DNA of 64,000 bases from UBA11889 sp002313255 (GTDB lineage: Bacteria > Pseudomonadota > Gammaproteobacteria > Pseudomonadales > Azotimanducaceae). Location: assembly GCA_913045265.1 (NCBI GenBank), contig CAJWQX010000002.1, forward strand, positions 25,251 through 89,250, read 5' to 3'. This document shows positions 16,399 through 25,482 of the stretch, piece after piece. The first letter of the stretch is position 1. Each line of letters opens with the position of its first letter. The position numbers were made by a program, and so were the translations under genes. The notes below the pieces were generated by a model that was given only the letters and a program-made list of their open reading frames with translations, searched no databases and was not told the origin of the DNA.

Positions 16399-17447
16399 TA
16401 GAAGATCTGCATAACTTCTATCGCGTCTGTATTCGCCGGCAAATTGAACACAGTACCATCATCAACAAGGCGAACCTCCGACGGTAAGCCTCGACGAAAA
16501 ATGCTCTCTGCGATCCGATTCGGGGGTACTGGGACTAAGTGATACAACGCAAGCATCGCGACACCCGCCTCACGGGAAACTTCGGTCAAGGAATCAGTGT
16601 GGGCGTGGTAATCGAGAATATCGTCCAAGATCTGCGCCATACGCGTGTTACCCGCCGACGTAACGGCGTCTCTCATCGCGCGCACGAGCGTTCGCGAGAG
16701 CGCGTCATGGAGGAGGAGATCGGCGTTGCGCGAGGCCGTCGCTGTGGACTGCAACGCGTTGGTATCGCCACTAACAACGACGGAGCGGTCGCGGTACTCA
16801 AAACGATAGCCCACCGCGGGTTGAACGGGATCGTGATCGACCGAAAAAGGCGTGATGTTGAATTCTCCTATCTCGGTAACTTTACCCAAAGCGATTAACT
16901 GCGGCCGCATCGGCCCAACATCTGGGGGTAATAGCTCGCTGCCGTGGTGCATCGTTCGATACGTTCGATCCAGCGCGTAGGCTTCGTTAAATCCATCGAC
17001 AACTCTAGCCACACCTTCTGGACCGTATACGTTTAACGGCGCGGTCCGCCCTGCAACCCAGGAGGCAAGGTTGGTGTCTCCCAGCGCACTAATGTGGTCC
17101 GAGTGGAAATGGGTGAACAAGACGCCGGCGAGGTTTTGCATTGGCAGCCGCGCGCGTAACAAATTTGCTGTCGACCCAGCACCCGTATCGACAATGAAAA
17201 AAGTGGATCCGGCCGCCACAACGATGCAGCTCTGGGCTCGTTCCGATATCCCAAGAGGCGAAGCGCTACCACAAACAAACACACGCAAGACGTCGGGGTC
17301 TTCCCAAGCCATGGGTGTCTCGAGGAGACGTGCAGCGATCAAGCGCTTCATTAGAATGTTCTGGCCCCAGGAAGTCTGCGTCATAACCAGCGCGGTCGCG
17401 GTTAGAAGCGCCAGTCCCACGCCTAAAATAACTAACCCTTTCTTCAT
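16398..17447 (-). CDS. membrane-anchored MBL-fold metallohydrolase
   Basis: A 349-residue metallo-beta-lactamase-fold hydrolase. An N-terminal hydrophobic stretch (GLVILGVGLALLTATALV) suggests a membrane anchor or signal peptide with the domain outside the cytoplasm. The binuclear zinc motif THFHSDHISALGD is present, followed by VSGDTNALQS and a late DYHAHTDS. The overall order resembles RNase Z/arylsulfatase-like MBL proteins rather than beta-lactamases. It is coupled to the downstream muramoyl amidase by a one-base overlap. The substrate is unknown. Confidence 0.85.
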   Translation of the reverse strand: MKKGLVILGVGLALLTATALVMTQTSWGQNILMKRLIAARLLETPMAWEDPDVLRVFVCGSASPLGISERAQSCIVVAAGSTFFIVDTGAGSTANLLRARLPMQNLAGVLFTHFHSDHISALGDTNLASWVAGRTAPLNVYGPEGVARVVDGFNEAYALDRTYRTMHHGSELLPPDVGPMRPQLIALGKVTEIGEFNITPFSVDHDPVQPAVGYRFEYRDRSVVVSGDTNALQSTATASRNADLLLHDALSRTLVRAMRDAVTSAGNTRMAQILDDILDYHAHTDSLTEVSREAGVAMLALYHLVPVPPNRIAESIFRRGLPSEVRLVDDGTVFNLPANTDAIEVMQIF

Positions 17448-17503
17448 TTGGTGTTAGCCGTGGCGCGTGCGTACAAAGGACCCATCGTCGAGCTCGGTCT
17501 CAA

Positions 17504-17944
17504 CTAGTCTTCCCAGTACGGTGGATTGTTAAGCGGCCCAAGCGACTGACCCAATTGAACAAGCAAACCGTGGGCACTTTTGGGGGAAATGAAAGCGTCG
17601 ATAGACATCGGATCGTCAAAACTTTTGTCCACGACTTTGATCCCCTGAGTTTCAAGCTGTTCGACTTTTTTCTCGAGATCGGGCGTCTGCAGGGTCAGGT
17701 GATGAAATCCTTCGCCACGTTTTTCGAGGAATTGGGCAAGAAATCCATCTGGATTAATCGGTTCCAACAACTCGATACAGAAATCGTGCAAATCAAAGAG
17801 TGCAATACGAAAGTCTCCAGAGGCATGTTCCCCGATCGAGCGAAATTTAGCACCGAGGGCTTCTTCAAAAAAAGGCCTCGAGGCGTCAATACTGCGGACA
17901 GCAATGCCGATATGATCGAACCGACCGATGGCTTCATTCGCCAC
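17504..17944 (-). CDS. VOC-family protein, methylmalonyl-CoA epimerase-like
   Basis: A 146-residue vicinal-oxygen-chelate protein with two beta-alpha-beta-beta-beta halves. Probable metal ligands are His11 in RFDHIGIAV, Glu in FCIELLEPI, His in GEGFHHLTLQ, and a C-terminal acidic or His residue (SPKSAHGLLVQLGQ). This pattern and length match methylmalonyl-CoA epimerases, which would fit propionyl-CoA catabolism with the carboxyltransferase at 57.6 kb. Other VOC enzymes are not excluded. It starts at a GTG preceded by GAGGGGGAG. Confidence 0.75.
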   Translation of the reverse strand: MANEAIGRFDHIGIAVRSIDASRPFFEEALGAKFRSIGEHASGDFRIALFDLHDFCIELLEPINPDGFLAQFLEKRGEGFHHLTLQTPDLEKKVEQLETQGIKVVDKSFDDPMSIDAFISPKSAHGLLVQLGQSLGPLNNPPYWED

Positions 17945-17999
17945 GTTTAAACTCCCCCTCGTTCAGACAATCTCGCACCGCAGTCGCTGCTCGTTCGAA

Positions 18000-19787
18000 T
18001 CAACGAGGTACGATCCAGATGGGAGAGGACCACGCTCTTTCTTGAATCGTCCTCGCCAAGTCCGGTCTTGGGGCGGTTCCGGCTCGAATGGCGTCCCACG
18101 TCGACCATCGACAGGTGGGATTTTCCAACACCCGAACGTAGTAGAACGCCCGTTGCTTAGGGTCAAAGTCGGGGTCACGCCACAGCGTCAATAGCTCCGA
18201 CGCCCCACTGTCGGCAGTCACACTGCAATCAGTCAAATCGACTTCTGCGCCGTTGTCGGGACATCGATGGGTCTCTGGATCAACGGCTCCACCGTCCGAA
18301 CACGCGACATCGTAAACGGCCTCCTGCGTCTGACCTGCGTCAAGCCAACCTTTGATAATTTGCATACGCTGCAGTTTTGCTCGCATTGGATCACGGCTCG
18401 CCCACGCCAGGAATCGCGGTTCACCACGTCGTTCAGCAAGTAGCTCGGCCCCCATCGAAACGCCGTTGGCGTACGCACTTGCGACCAAATCCGATGCTTC
18501 CAGCAACGCGTCGTCGTACTCGTAGCTCGCGAATAGGCGAACCTTGATGCGGGAGCCCGTCGTCGCAAACGTCTCTTTGCGCCGGAACGCGTCGTAGATC
18601 GATTCGCGCGTATTCTCGCCCGCCCACACACCGGCAATACCGGACGAGCCGAAAAATCGGTTCGCGACCTCGCGAAAGGCAGGCAGACCGTCCCGATGTG
18701 CAGCCGGCACGGAACCTCTGTTCACCGGATCTGAATCCAGCACGCCGACCTTACTGACGAAATTTGACTCGTCAAACACGTCACCCGAATTATGCGTATC
18801 GCTCGCACCGATAACACCGAAGAGGTACGGGTTTTCGCCAAGATCATTCTCCAACTTGAACCCGTTCAGCCAGGCTTCCCGAACGTAGCTCCCGCGAGGC
18901 CAACTCTTATTCCAACTCGCAATCTGGTACGGGAAGATTTCAAAGTCGGCCCATTCATCGTTTGGCGACAAAAAGGGGTGGGTGTCGGAAGTTCCTTTAA
19001 TCTGGGTGATCTCCACCAACGGCTCATTCCGCATTCTTTGGATGGCGTAGTCGGCGTCCATCGCGGAGCCGTCGAATCGGGTCATCTGGAACATATTTCC
19101 ATTGGATCCGTTGGCATTGTGCGGAATGGCCAGGGCTTCAAAGCCCATCGCTCGCTGAGCATCCATCCACGTCCATAGATCTTCAGGGTTTAGTGAATCA
19201 AGTCTTGAATACGGCACGTTGGGCGCCGCATCGCCACGGTAAATAACGTTGCGATGGAGGTTGCCGTCACGGCTCGAAGTATATTCGTACGCAATAAACG
19301 TCGTTAGCTTTCCCGGTTCGTAATTGCGATTCGCCGACGCTTGAATCTCGCTCCACGCCGATTTGACATCGCCCAAATTGAAATTGTTGTTCAGAAATTG
19401 ATATGCCGTACGAAACGCTCGTCCTCGTTCTGCCACCGTCGTTGCCCCAAGAAACGTTTGCGCATCGGGGTCGTTGTGGAGTGGATGCGTTGGCTGCTCC
19501 ATCGCCGACCACATCCCGAGATAAAATGCGTGGTCGGTTACGGCATAAAAATCCAGCGGGCGATCCAACTGGATCTCGAACCCTCCCGGGTGAAGGATAG
19601 GTTCACCACGAGCAAATTTATACGCATCATCCGGCGTGGTTTTGGTGCCGAATAGAAATGCGTCGAAGGAATAACGCGTGTGGATGTGTAAATCACCGAA
19701 ATACGCGTTGCGGGGTGTTTCATCCGCGTAGTTCGAAAGACCAGTAAACAAAAGCGCCAACAAAACGCCAACCATGTATCGCATCAT
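18000..19787 (-). CDS. DUF3604 domain protein (PHP-like), exported
   Basis: A 595-residue protein with an N-terminal signal peptide (MVGVLLALLFTGLSNYA). The mature part opens with YFGDLHIHTRYSFDAF, a metal-binding DLHxH motif as in PHP-type phosphoesterases, and also has FYAVTDHAFYLGMW and FGVIGASDTHNSGDV. This combination is typical of the DUF3604 family, whose reaction is not established. It probably works in the periplasm or outer envelope. ATG codons at 19787 and 19784 follow GAGGGGGG; a GTG at 19793 is less likely. No clear operon partner. Confidence 0.85.
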   Translation of the reverse strand: MMRYMVGVLLALLFTGLSNYADETPRNAYFGDLHIHTRYSFDAFLFGTKTTPDDAYKFARGEPILHPGGFEIQLDRPLDFYAVTDHAFYLGMWSAMEQPTHPLHNDPDAQTFLGATTVAERGRAFRTAYQFLNNNFNLGDVKSAWSEIQASANRNYEPGKLTTFIAYEYTSSRDGNLHRNVIYRGDAAPNVPYSRLDSLNPEDLWTWMDAQRAMGFEALAIPHNANGSNGNMFQMTRFDGSAMDADYAIQRMRNEPLVEITQIKGTSDTHPFLSPNDEWADFEIFPYQIASWNKSWPRGSYVREAWLNGFKLENDLGENPYLFGVIGASDTHNSGDVFDESNFVSKVGVLDSDPVNRGSVPAAHRDGLPAFREVANRFFGSSGIAGVWAGENTRESIYDAFRRKETFATTGSRIKVRLFASYEYDDALLEASDLVASAYANGVSMGAELLAERRGEPRFLAWASRDPMRAKLQRMQIIKGWLDAGQTQEAVYDVACSDGGAVDPETHRCPDNGAEVDLTDCSVTADSGASELLTLWRDPDFDPKQRAFYYVRVLENPTCRWSTWDAIRAGTAPRPDLARTIQERAWSSPIWIVPR

Positions 19788-19841
19788 GACCACCCCCCTC
19801 GTTTTGATATTGGTTTTACCTCAAGGAAGCGGTTCTCGCAA

Positions 19842-20207
19842 TCAGGCGTTCTGGATTTTCCCCGCTGCCTTGCAGGGGTCCGAGCAATAACGCTCTGACG
19901 CATATGGAATGAACCATTCCGAGCATGCGAGGCATTGCTTCGGTTCAACCGGTATAGAAGGCAGCGTTCCCTCTCGCCTTGCGTCCAAGAGCTTGTGGAT
20001 TCTTGGATTACGCAGCGTCATTTCGCGAAATTCACGGTCACCCAGATCCAGCACATCCATGATGGTGCCAACGTCCAAGCGCGGTGACCGCAAAAGCAGT
20101 GCCACCGCGTTTTCTTCGAGATTCATGGCCCGATAATAGACCCGTTGTCTTTCACGTTTCGACCGATTTCGTCGCCGACAGCCGCGAGGCTTCTCGACGA
20201 CGGCCAA
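19842..20207 (-). CDS. small hypothetical protein with C-terminal Cys4 zinc-finger-like motif
   Basis: I do not recognise this gene. The product of up to 121 residues has a basic N-terminus rich in Arg/Lys, a helical middle (LDLGDREFREMTLRNPRIH), and a C-terminal CLACSEWFIPYASERYCSDP segment: Cys-x2-Cys-x13-Cys-x3-Cys, likely a zinc ribbon. The longest frame starts at a TTG. The ATG at 20126 (MNLEENAV) is an alternative and would remove the basic tail. It lies downstream of the 2-hydroxyacyl-CoA lyase gene on the same strand, beyond a GC-rich hairpin. It may be a nucleic-acid-binding protein, but this is a guess from composition. Confidence 0.55.
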   Translation of the reverse strand: MAVVEKPRGCRRRNRSKRERQRVYYRAMNLEENAVALLLRSPRLDVGTIMDVLDLGDREFREMTLRNPRIHKLLDARREGTLPSIPVEPKQCLACSEWFIPYASERYCSDPCKAAGKIQNA

Positions 20208-20246
20208 TGGCTCTCGAAGCGATGCGATGATGACACGACGAACTAA

Positions 20247-20267
20247 GGGGCCGCCCGAGGCGGCCCT
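20247..20267. terminator. GC-rich hairpin downstream of the ThDP-enzyme gene
   Basis: A perfect 8-bp stem GGGCCGCC-CGA-GGCGGCCC lies eight bases beyond the stop of the minus-strand gene ending at 20275. There is no T run on either side, so it is a weak intrinsic terminator or a transcript-stabilising hairpin. Confidence 0.45.
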
Positions 20268-20274
20268 CTAAGCA

Positions 20275-21939
20275 CTATTGCGTTAACCAGGCGTGCTCTT
20301 GTGGCTTACGTCCGGAACGAATATTGAGCGGTACATTGATCAACGTGGGGCCATCGTGCGCCATCGCCTCATCAAGGGCCGCGCGCAGATCCTTAGGATC
20401 TTCTACATACCAGCCCTTGCCGCCGAGGCCCTCGACCATAAGGTCATACCGAGCGCCATAGGTGAGATTTCCAGGCGGTTGAATTTCTCCAGGTGCTGGT
20501 GGTTCGGTTGAACCGCTATGTCCACCGATACCCCCGTTATTCAAAACGATCATTTTTACCGGAAGGTTGTAGCGGATCATCGTTTCGATCTCCATGCCGG
20601 TAAATCCAAACGCCGAATCACCTTGTACCGATACGATCGGTTTGTCTGGATTGGTTACCGCGGCAGCGACCGCAAAACCCAGCCCCACGCCCATCGTTCC
20701 ATAGGTGCCCGCATCCAAACGATGCCGCGAATGCACGTTCGGCATTTGAGTGCGTCCTATATCCATCGTGTTGGCACCCTCGCCGATAATAATGGCGTCA
20801 TCTGGCAGCCAATCAACGATGTCTTTATACGCGCGGTAATAATTTGACGGTGCTGAATCATCGTCGATCATGGGTTGCACAGCCGCGTGGTTGGATTCAG
20901 CCTTTTCTCTCAACGTCGTGCGCCAGGTGGTCTCAGCAGGATAGAACCATTGCCGATTATCGAGGGCTCGATTGAGCTGGCCGACGACGGCTTTTCCATC
21001 TCCTACCAACGCAACTTCTGTCGGTACATTGGTACCAATTTCTTCAGGCGAAATGTCGAGTTGGACAATACGAACATTTTCGTTGAAGCGTGGCGGCAAG
21101 CCATAGTGCATGATCCAATTCAGTCGCGCGCCCATCAGGAACACCAGGTCTGCGTCGCGTAATGCGGTACTGCGTGCCGCGCCAACCGAAAGTGAATCGT
21201 TGTCAGGCATCGTGCCTTTACCCATCGGGGAATTGAGAAACGGTAGTTGCGTGCGCTCAATAAACTCCCGGATCTCGTCTTCTGCTCGCGACCATGCCAT
21301 CCCTTTGCCCACAACAACCAAGGGTCGCTCAGCAGATTCAAGCGCGTTGAGTGCGGCCTCGACCGCGTCTGGATCGGCAAGTGTTCGCGGCGGTTCGGGG
21401 ACTGTCGCGGCTTGAGTTACGTCTTCTTCCTCGCACTGGCCGTTAATGATGTCATCGGGGAAGTCCAGGTAAACCGGGCCCGGACGGCCGAACAACGAAT
21501 GCCGAACGGCCTGGTTAACGTAATATGGGATCCGATGGACGTGCTCGATCGCGTGCGCATACTTGCAATAGGGAGCCGCGAGTTCGACTTGGCGTTCCTC
21601 TTGAAAGCCGCCCATACCATTTTGGAAAACGGGGGAAGCTCCGCCGATCAATATCATCGGCCAGCAATTCTGTTTTGCATTCGCTAGTCCCCCGAAAGCG
21701 TGAATCACGCCGGGGCCCGAAACGGTCAAGCATCCCTGCGGGCGCCCCGTTAGATATCCGGCAGCATGGGCGGCGTAGCTGGCAGCTTGTTCATTGCGCA
21801 TACCGACGTATCGGATACCTTCCTTTTGAGCTACCGCCGCAAACCCTTGGACCGGAAAGCCGACGATGCCAAAAATATAGTCGACGCCTTGCTGCTTAAG
21901 GCTTCGCGCCATGAGGGTTGCACCAGTTACGGTCCCCAT
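20275..21939 (-). CDS. ThDP-dependent 2-hydroxyacyl-CoA lyase / oxalyl-CoA decarboxylase homologue
   Basis: A 554-residue thiamine-diphosphate enzyme. The N-terminal region VDYIFGIVGFPVQGFA, RYVGMRNEQAASYAAHAAGY (catalytic Glu) and LTVSGPGVIHAFGGLANAKQ reads closely like 2-hydroxyacyl-CoA lyase (HACL1) and the related oxalyl-CoA decarboxylase. The C-terminal ThDP/Mg motif runs from GDSAFGFTG to VLNNGG. HACL cleaves 2-hydroxyacyl-CoA into formyl-CoA and an aldehyde; Oxc decarboxylates oxalyl-CoA to formyl-CoA. The sequence leans to HACL (NCWPMILIGG, then GGFQEERQVE). It is divergent from an NDP-forming acyl-CoA synthetase, and PhyH-type oxygenases occur at 60-62 kb. The exact substrate is unproven. 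Confidence 0.85.
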   Translation of the reverse strand: MGTVTGATLMARSLKQQGVDYIFGIVGFPVQGFAAVAQKEGIRYVGMRNEQAASYAAHAAGYLTGRPQGCLTVSGPGVIHAFGGLANAKQNCWPMILIGGASPVFQNGMGGFQEERQVELAAPYCKYAHAIEHVHRIPYYVNQAVRHSLFGRPGPVYLDFPDDIINGQCEEEDVTQAATVPEPPRTLADPDAVEAALNALESAERPLVVVGKGMAWSRAEDEIREFIERTQLPFLNSPMGKGTMPDNDSLSVGAARSTALRDADLVFLMGARLNWIMHYGLPPRFNENVRIVQLDISPEEIGTNVPTEVALVGDGKAVVGQLNRALDNRQWFYPAETTWRTTLREKAESNHAAVQPMIDDDSAPSNYYRAYKDIVDWLPDDAIIIGEGANTMDIGRTQMPNVHSRHRLDAGTYGTMGVGLGFAVAAAVTNPDKPIVSVQGDSAFGFTGMEIETMIRYNLPVKMIVLNNGGIGGHSGSTEPPAPGEIQPPGNLTYGARYDLMVEGLGGKGWYVEDPKDLRAALDEAMAHDGPTLINVPLNIRSGRKPQEHAWLTQ

Positions 21940-22087
21940 AGTCTTCCCCTATTAATTGATGACCGTCTAAGCTAGCGCGGGGATGCCCTCCGACTCAAGG
22001 GGTATCGCACACATCACCGATCTCGACGTGACGATTCCATCATGACGGCGATCGGGATAATCTTGGTTTTCTTAGACGGAAGACAAC

Positions 22088-24217
22088 ATGAGTTACGACC
22101 GAAGCGCCGTGAGAGCCGTTCTTGCAAGAGCCAAAGCGGAACAACGCAACTCGCTTACGTCGGTCGAAGCCAAACAAGTCGCCGCCGCTTACGATATCGC
22201 AACGCCGGCCGAAGGCCTGGCAATAAGCATCGACAACGCTGTCGAGATGGCCAACGAAATCGGATTTCCCGTCGTCCTAAAAATTGCATCCGCCGACATC
22301 CTCCATAAAACCGACGCCGGAGGGGTAATCACCGACATCGAGGATGTCGACGCCGTGAGAAAAGCGTATGCCGCTATCCTCGATAACGCCAAGGCATACA
22401 ACTCGGACGCCAAGATCAACGGCGTGCAAGTCCAAGCACAAGTGCAGGACGGGCTCGAGGTGATCGTCGGCGCGACGACGGATCCCGTATTCGGAAAACT
22501 TGTGGCCTTCGGATTAGGCGGGACGCTGGTCGAAGTTCTTCAAGACATAACGTTTCGTCTTGCCCCGACCGAGAGTGCTGACGCGCATGCAATGCTTAAC
22601 GACATTTCTGGTAGCAAGATTCTCGATGGTGTCAGAGGTCAAGCAGGCATTGATCGAACCGCGCTCGCCCGGACCATTGAACACGTCAGCCGCTTGGTCA
22701 ACGACTTTCCTGAGATAAGTGAACTCGATCTGAACCCCGTCTTCGCATCTGCTGACGGTGCCGTCGCTGCAGACGTTAGGGTGTTACTGAGCCCTGACGC
22801 CGCTCCGGAACGCTACCAGCACACGCCGGACGAGATCTTAGCTGCGATGAAGTGCATCATGGAACCCTCCGCTGTTGCCGTCATCGGTGCGTCGGCCGAG
22901 GATGGAAAAATTGGCAACTCGGTCATGCGTAACCTAATCGACGGCGGTTACGAGGGAGACCTGTACCCGGTGCACCCCAAAGCGGACCAGATCCTTGGTC
23001 ACCAGTGCTATCCCTCGATCGTCGATATACCTGGAAACGTTGATATAGCGATCTTCTGCATACCGGCCCAGTTTGTCGCCGGTGTCATCGCTGAGTGCGG
23101 TGAAAAACGCGTATCCGGCGCCATACTCATCCCGTCCGGATTTGCTGAAATTGGAGAACACGAACTTCAGGAAGAAATCGTGCAGGTCGCTCGGGAAGCG
23201 AAAGTGCGCCTCATGGGCCCGAATATTTACGGGTTCTATTACACCCACAAGAACCTTTGCGCGACATTTTGCACGCCCTACAACGAAAAAGGGTCGGTCG
23301 CGCTATCGTCGCAAAGCGGCGGCGTAGGTATGGCAATCATTGGCTTTAGTCGGTCTGCCAAAATGGGCGTTTCCGCCATCGTCGGACTTGGCAACAAATC
23401 CGATATCGATGAAGACGATCTGTTGACCTATTTCGAACAGGATCCAAACACGTCGGTGATCGCGATGCATGTGGAAGATTTGAAGGACGGTCGTGCATTT
23501 GCGAGCGTCGCCAAACGCGTGTCAAAGACGAAACCCATCGTCGTTCTCAAGGCGGGTCGTACAAGCCTTGGGGCAAAAGCTGCCAAATCGCACACTGGCG
23601 CGCTGGCCGGTGACGATCGCGTATATGACGCGGTGTTACGACAAAGTGGGGTCATACGTGCCAAGACCCTGAACGACATGCTCGAATTTGCACGAGGCTT
23701 GGCGGTGTTACCCACACCCAAAGGAGAAAACGTCCTCATCCTCACCGGGGCCGGGGGATCGGGCGTTCTATTGTCCGATGCATGCGTCGATAACGATCTT
23801 TCCCTCATGGCGATGCCCAGCGATCTCGACGCCGCGTTCCGAGAATTCATCCCGCCCTTTGGAGCCGCCGGGAACCCCGTCGATATAACTGGAGGAGAAC
23901 CTCCAACGACCTACCGTGCAACCATCGATCTCGCCCTTGGTGATGAGCGAATCCACTCACTTGTGCTTGGCTACTGGCACACAATCATTACTCCGCCCAT
24001 GGTATTTGCAGAATTGTTGGGGGAGGCCGTGTCCAATGCGCGTGCTGAAGGTAACGACAAACCCGTGGTCTGTTCGCTTGTTGGCGATGTTGAAATTGAG
24101 CAGGCCGCCGAGTATTTGATGGAGCGCAATATTCTGGCGTACCCCTATACCGCCGAGAAACCGGTCGCCGTACTCGGCGCAAAATACCGGTGGGCTAGAA
24201 CCGCCGGGCTGATCTAG
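22088..24217 (+). CDS. NDP-forming acyl-CoA synthetase (acetate--CoA ligase family)
   Basis: A 709-residue single-chain NDP-forming acyl-CoA synthetase with swapped domain order. An ATP-grasp (beta) domain comes first (about 1-235; FPVVLKIASADILHKTDAGG), then a CoA-binding Rossmann domain (from about 255; SAVAVIGASAEDGKIGNSVM) and the ligase domains. The phosphohistidine segment is visible in KSHTGALAGDD. It makes an acyl-CoA from an acid, CoA and ATP, with release of ADP and phosphate, or runs backwards for energy gain. The ATG follows GGAAGACAAC. Divergence from the 2-hydroxyacyl-CoA lyase (148-base gap) suggests joint control and a hydroxy-acid or short-chain substrate. Confidence 0.88.
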   Translation: MSYDRSAVRAVLARAKAEQRNSLTSVEAKQVAAAYDIATPAEGLAISIDNAVEMANEIGFPVVLKIASADILHKTDAGGVITDIEDVDAVRKAYAAILDNAKAYNSDAKINGVQVQAQVQDGLEVIVGATTDPVFGKLVAFGLGGTLVEVLQDITFRLAPTESADAHAMLNDISGSKILDGVRGQAGIDRTALARTIEHVSRLVNDFPEISELDLNPVFASADGAVAADVRVLLSPDAAPERYQHTPDEILAAMKCIMEPSAVAVIGASAEDGKIGNSVMRNLIDGGYEGDLYPVHPKADQILGHQCYPSIVDIPGNVDIAIFCIPAQFVAGVIAECGEKRVSGAILIPSGFAEIGEHELQEEIVQVAREAKVRLMGPNIYGFYYTHKNLCATFCTPYNEKGSVALSSQSGGVGMAIIGFSRSAKMGVSAIVGLGNKSDIDEDDLLTYFEQDPNTSVIAMHVEDLKDGRAFASVAKRVSKTKPIVVLKAGRTSLGAKAAKSHTGALAGDDRVYDAVLRQSGVIRAKTLNDMLEFARGLAVLPTPKGENVLILTGAGGSGVLLSDACVDNDLSLMAMPSDLDAAFREFIPPFGAAGNPVDITGGEPPTTYRATIDLALGDERIHSLVLGYWHTIITPPMVFAELLGEAVSNARAEGNDKPVVCSLVGDVEIEQAAEYLMERNILAYPYTAEKPVAVLGAKYRWARTAGLI

Positions 24218-24223
24218 TAACGG

Positions 24224-25429
24224 TCACCGACCCGCCGAATTCAATGCCATCTGTTTGATGACTCCCTGCGTCGTCAGATCGTCCAATTCCGTTTGGGTCA
24301 ACCCCAGATCATCATTTAACACTTCCTTGGAATGCTGCCCAAGCAATGGCGCAGCTTCGATTTCGACCGAGCTTTCCGACATGCGCACCGGCCAGCCGAG
24401 GAGCTTTACCGCACCGTGCCGCGGATGTTCAACCTCGTGGACAAAGCCTCTCTCGACTAGGTGTGGATTGTTGTATAGGTCGCTCGTGTCGAGGACGGCG
24501 CTCGCGGGAACGCCTCCTTCGGCAAGCTCACGCATGGCTTGATATTTATCACGCATCAGGGCCCACGTGCCAATGATCCCTCGCAGTTCGTCACGGTTGT
24601 GGTATCGATCTGCCTGCCGGCTAAATTGCGGATGTTGAACGAGATCCTCTCGATCGATCACACGACAGAGGGCTACCCACATCTTTGGGGTAACTGCCAT
24701 CACGTATACATAATCATTCGGCCCGCCACCGGCACAAGGGTATAGAGACATCGTGGGGAGTAGTCCGTTTCCAGATCGATTCGCCGCGTGTTCCCCATAA
24801 TTTCCTGACGAGGTGGCGGTGCGTAGGTAATAGGTCATCGCCTCTTGCATTGACAATTCGATGAGCTGTCCTTTGCCCGTCCGAAGTTTTTGCGCGTAGG
24901 CGGCCGCGATCGCGAGCGCCATTTGTATTCCGGTGCCCGCATCTCCCATAGTCGGTCCCGGTCGCATAGGCGGCCCGTCATTCTCGCCAGTAATTGAAAA
25001 CGCCCCTGCAGCCGCCTGCGCCACCATGTCGTAGCATTTGTAGTCAGACCAAGGACCGTCCACTCCGAAGCCTTTGATGCGCGCATAGATAATGTCCGAC
25101 TTCACAGCCCTCATTGCCTCGTAACCAATATCCAATCGCTCGATAACGCCGGGGCCATAGTTTTCTACGAAGACGTCATATTTAGGCACCATCCGCATAA
25201 ACAACGCACGACCGTCCGCGCTCCGCAGATCAATCGCGACACTACGTTTATTCGAGTTCCAGACAACAAAGTACTCAGCGTCGCCACCCGCACCTCGTCC
25301 CGGATCTCCACCATCGGGACGCTCGACCTTCACTACGTCTGCGCCCAACCACGCCAATGCTTGGGTACACGATGTCCCCGCTTCGTACTGGGTCATATCC
25401 AGTACCCGCAAACCATCCAACGCTGCCAT
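24224..25429 (-). CDS. class III CoA-transferase (CaiB/BaiF; formyl-CoA transferase-like)
   Basis: A 401-residue family III CoA-transferase. The N-terminus has DGLRVLDMTQYEAG and LAWLGADVVKVERPDGGDPG. The catalytic Asp is Asp163, in PTMGDAGTGI, as in formyl-CoA:oxalate CoA-transferase. A C-terminal swap region ends in LLGQHSKEVLNDDLGL. It moves CoA between carboxylic acids. A link with the ThDP lyase two genes away, whose product would be formyl-CoA, is plausible but unproven. The ATG at 25429 has AGAGGG six bases upstream; a GTG at 25435 is possible. It is the last gene after a crotonase and a glutathione peroxidase on this strand, with a hairpin in between. Confidence 0.9.
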   Translation of the reverse strand: MAALDGLRVLDMTQYEAGTSCTQALAWLGADVVKVERPDGGDPGRGAGGDAEYFVVWNSNKRSVAIDLRSADGRALFMRMVPKYDVFVENYGPGVIERLDIGYEAMRAVKSDIIYARIKGFGVDGPWSDYKCYDMVAQAAAGAFSITGENDGPPMRPGPTMGDAGTGIQMALAIAAAYAQKLRTGKGQLIELSMQEAMTYYLRTATSSGNYGEHAANRSGNGLLPTMSLYPCAGGGPNDYVYVMAVTPKMWVALCRVIDREDLVQHPQFSRQADRYHNRDELRGIIGTWALMRDKYQAMRELAEGGVPASAVLDTSDLYNNPHLVERGFVHEVEHPRHGAVKLLGWPVRMSESSVEIEAAPLLGQHSKEVLNDDLGLTQTELDDLTTQGVIKQMALNSAGR

Positions 25430-25454
25430 GGACACCCTCTCGTGAATATTGAAA

Positions 25455-25476
25455 GGGGGGTATCTGTGATACCCCC
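25455..25476 (-). terminator. Rho-independent terminator after the glutathione peroxidase gene
   Basis: A perfect 9-bp stem GGGGGTATC with a 3-base loop (ACA on the minus strand) and GATACCCCC, followed on the minus strand by CTTTC. It starts seven bases after the peroxidase stop codon. The T tract is short, so partial read-through into the CoA-transferase gene is possible. Confidence 0.65.
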
Positions 25477-25482
25477 GATGGG

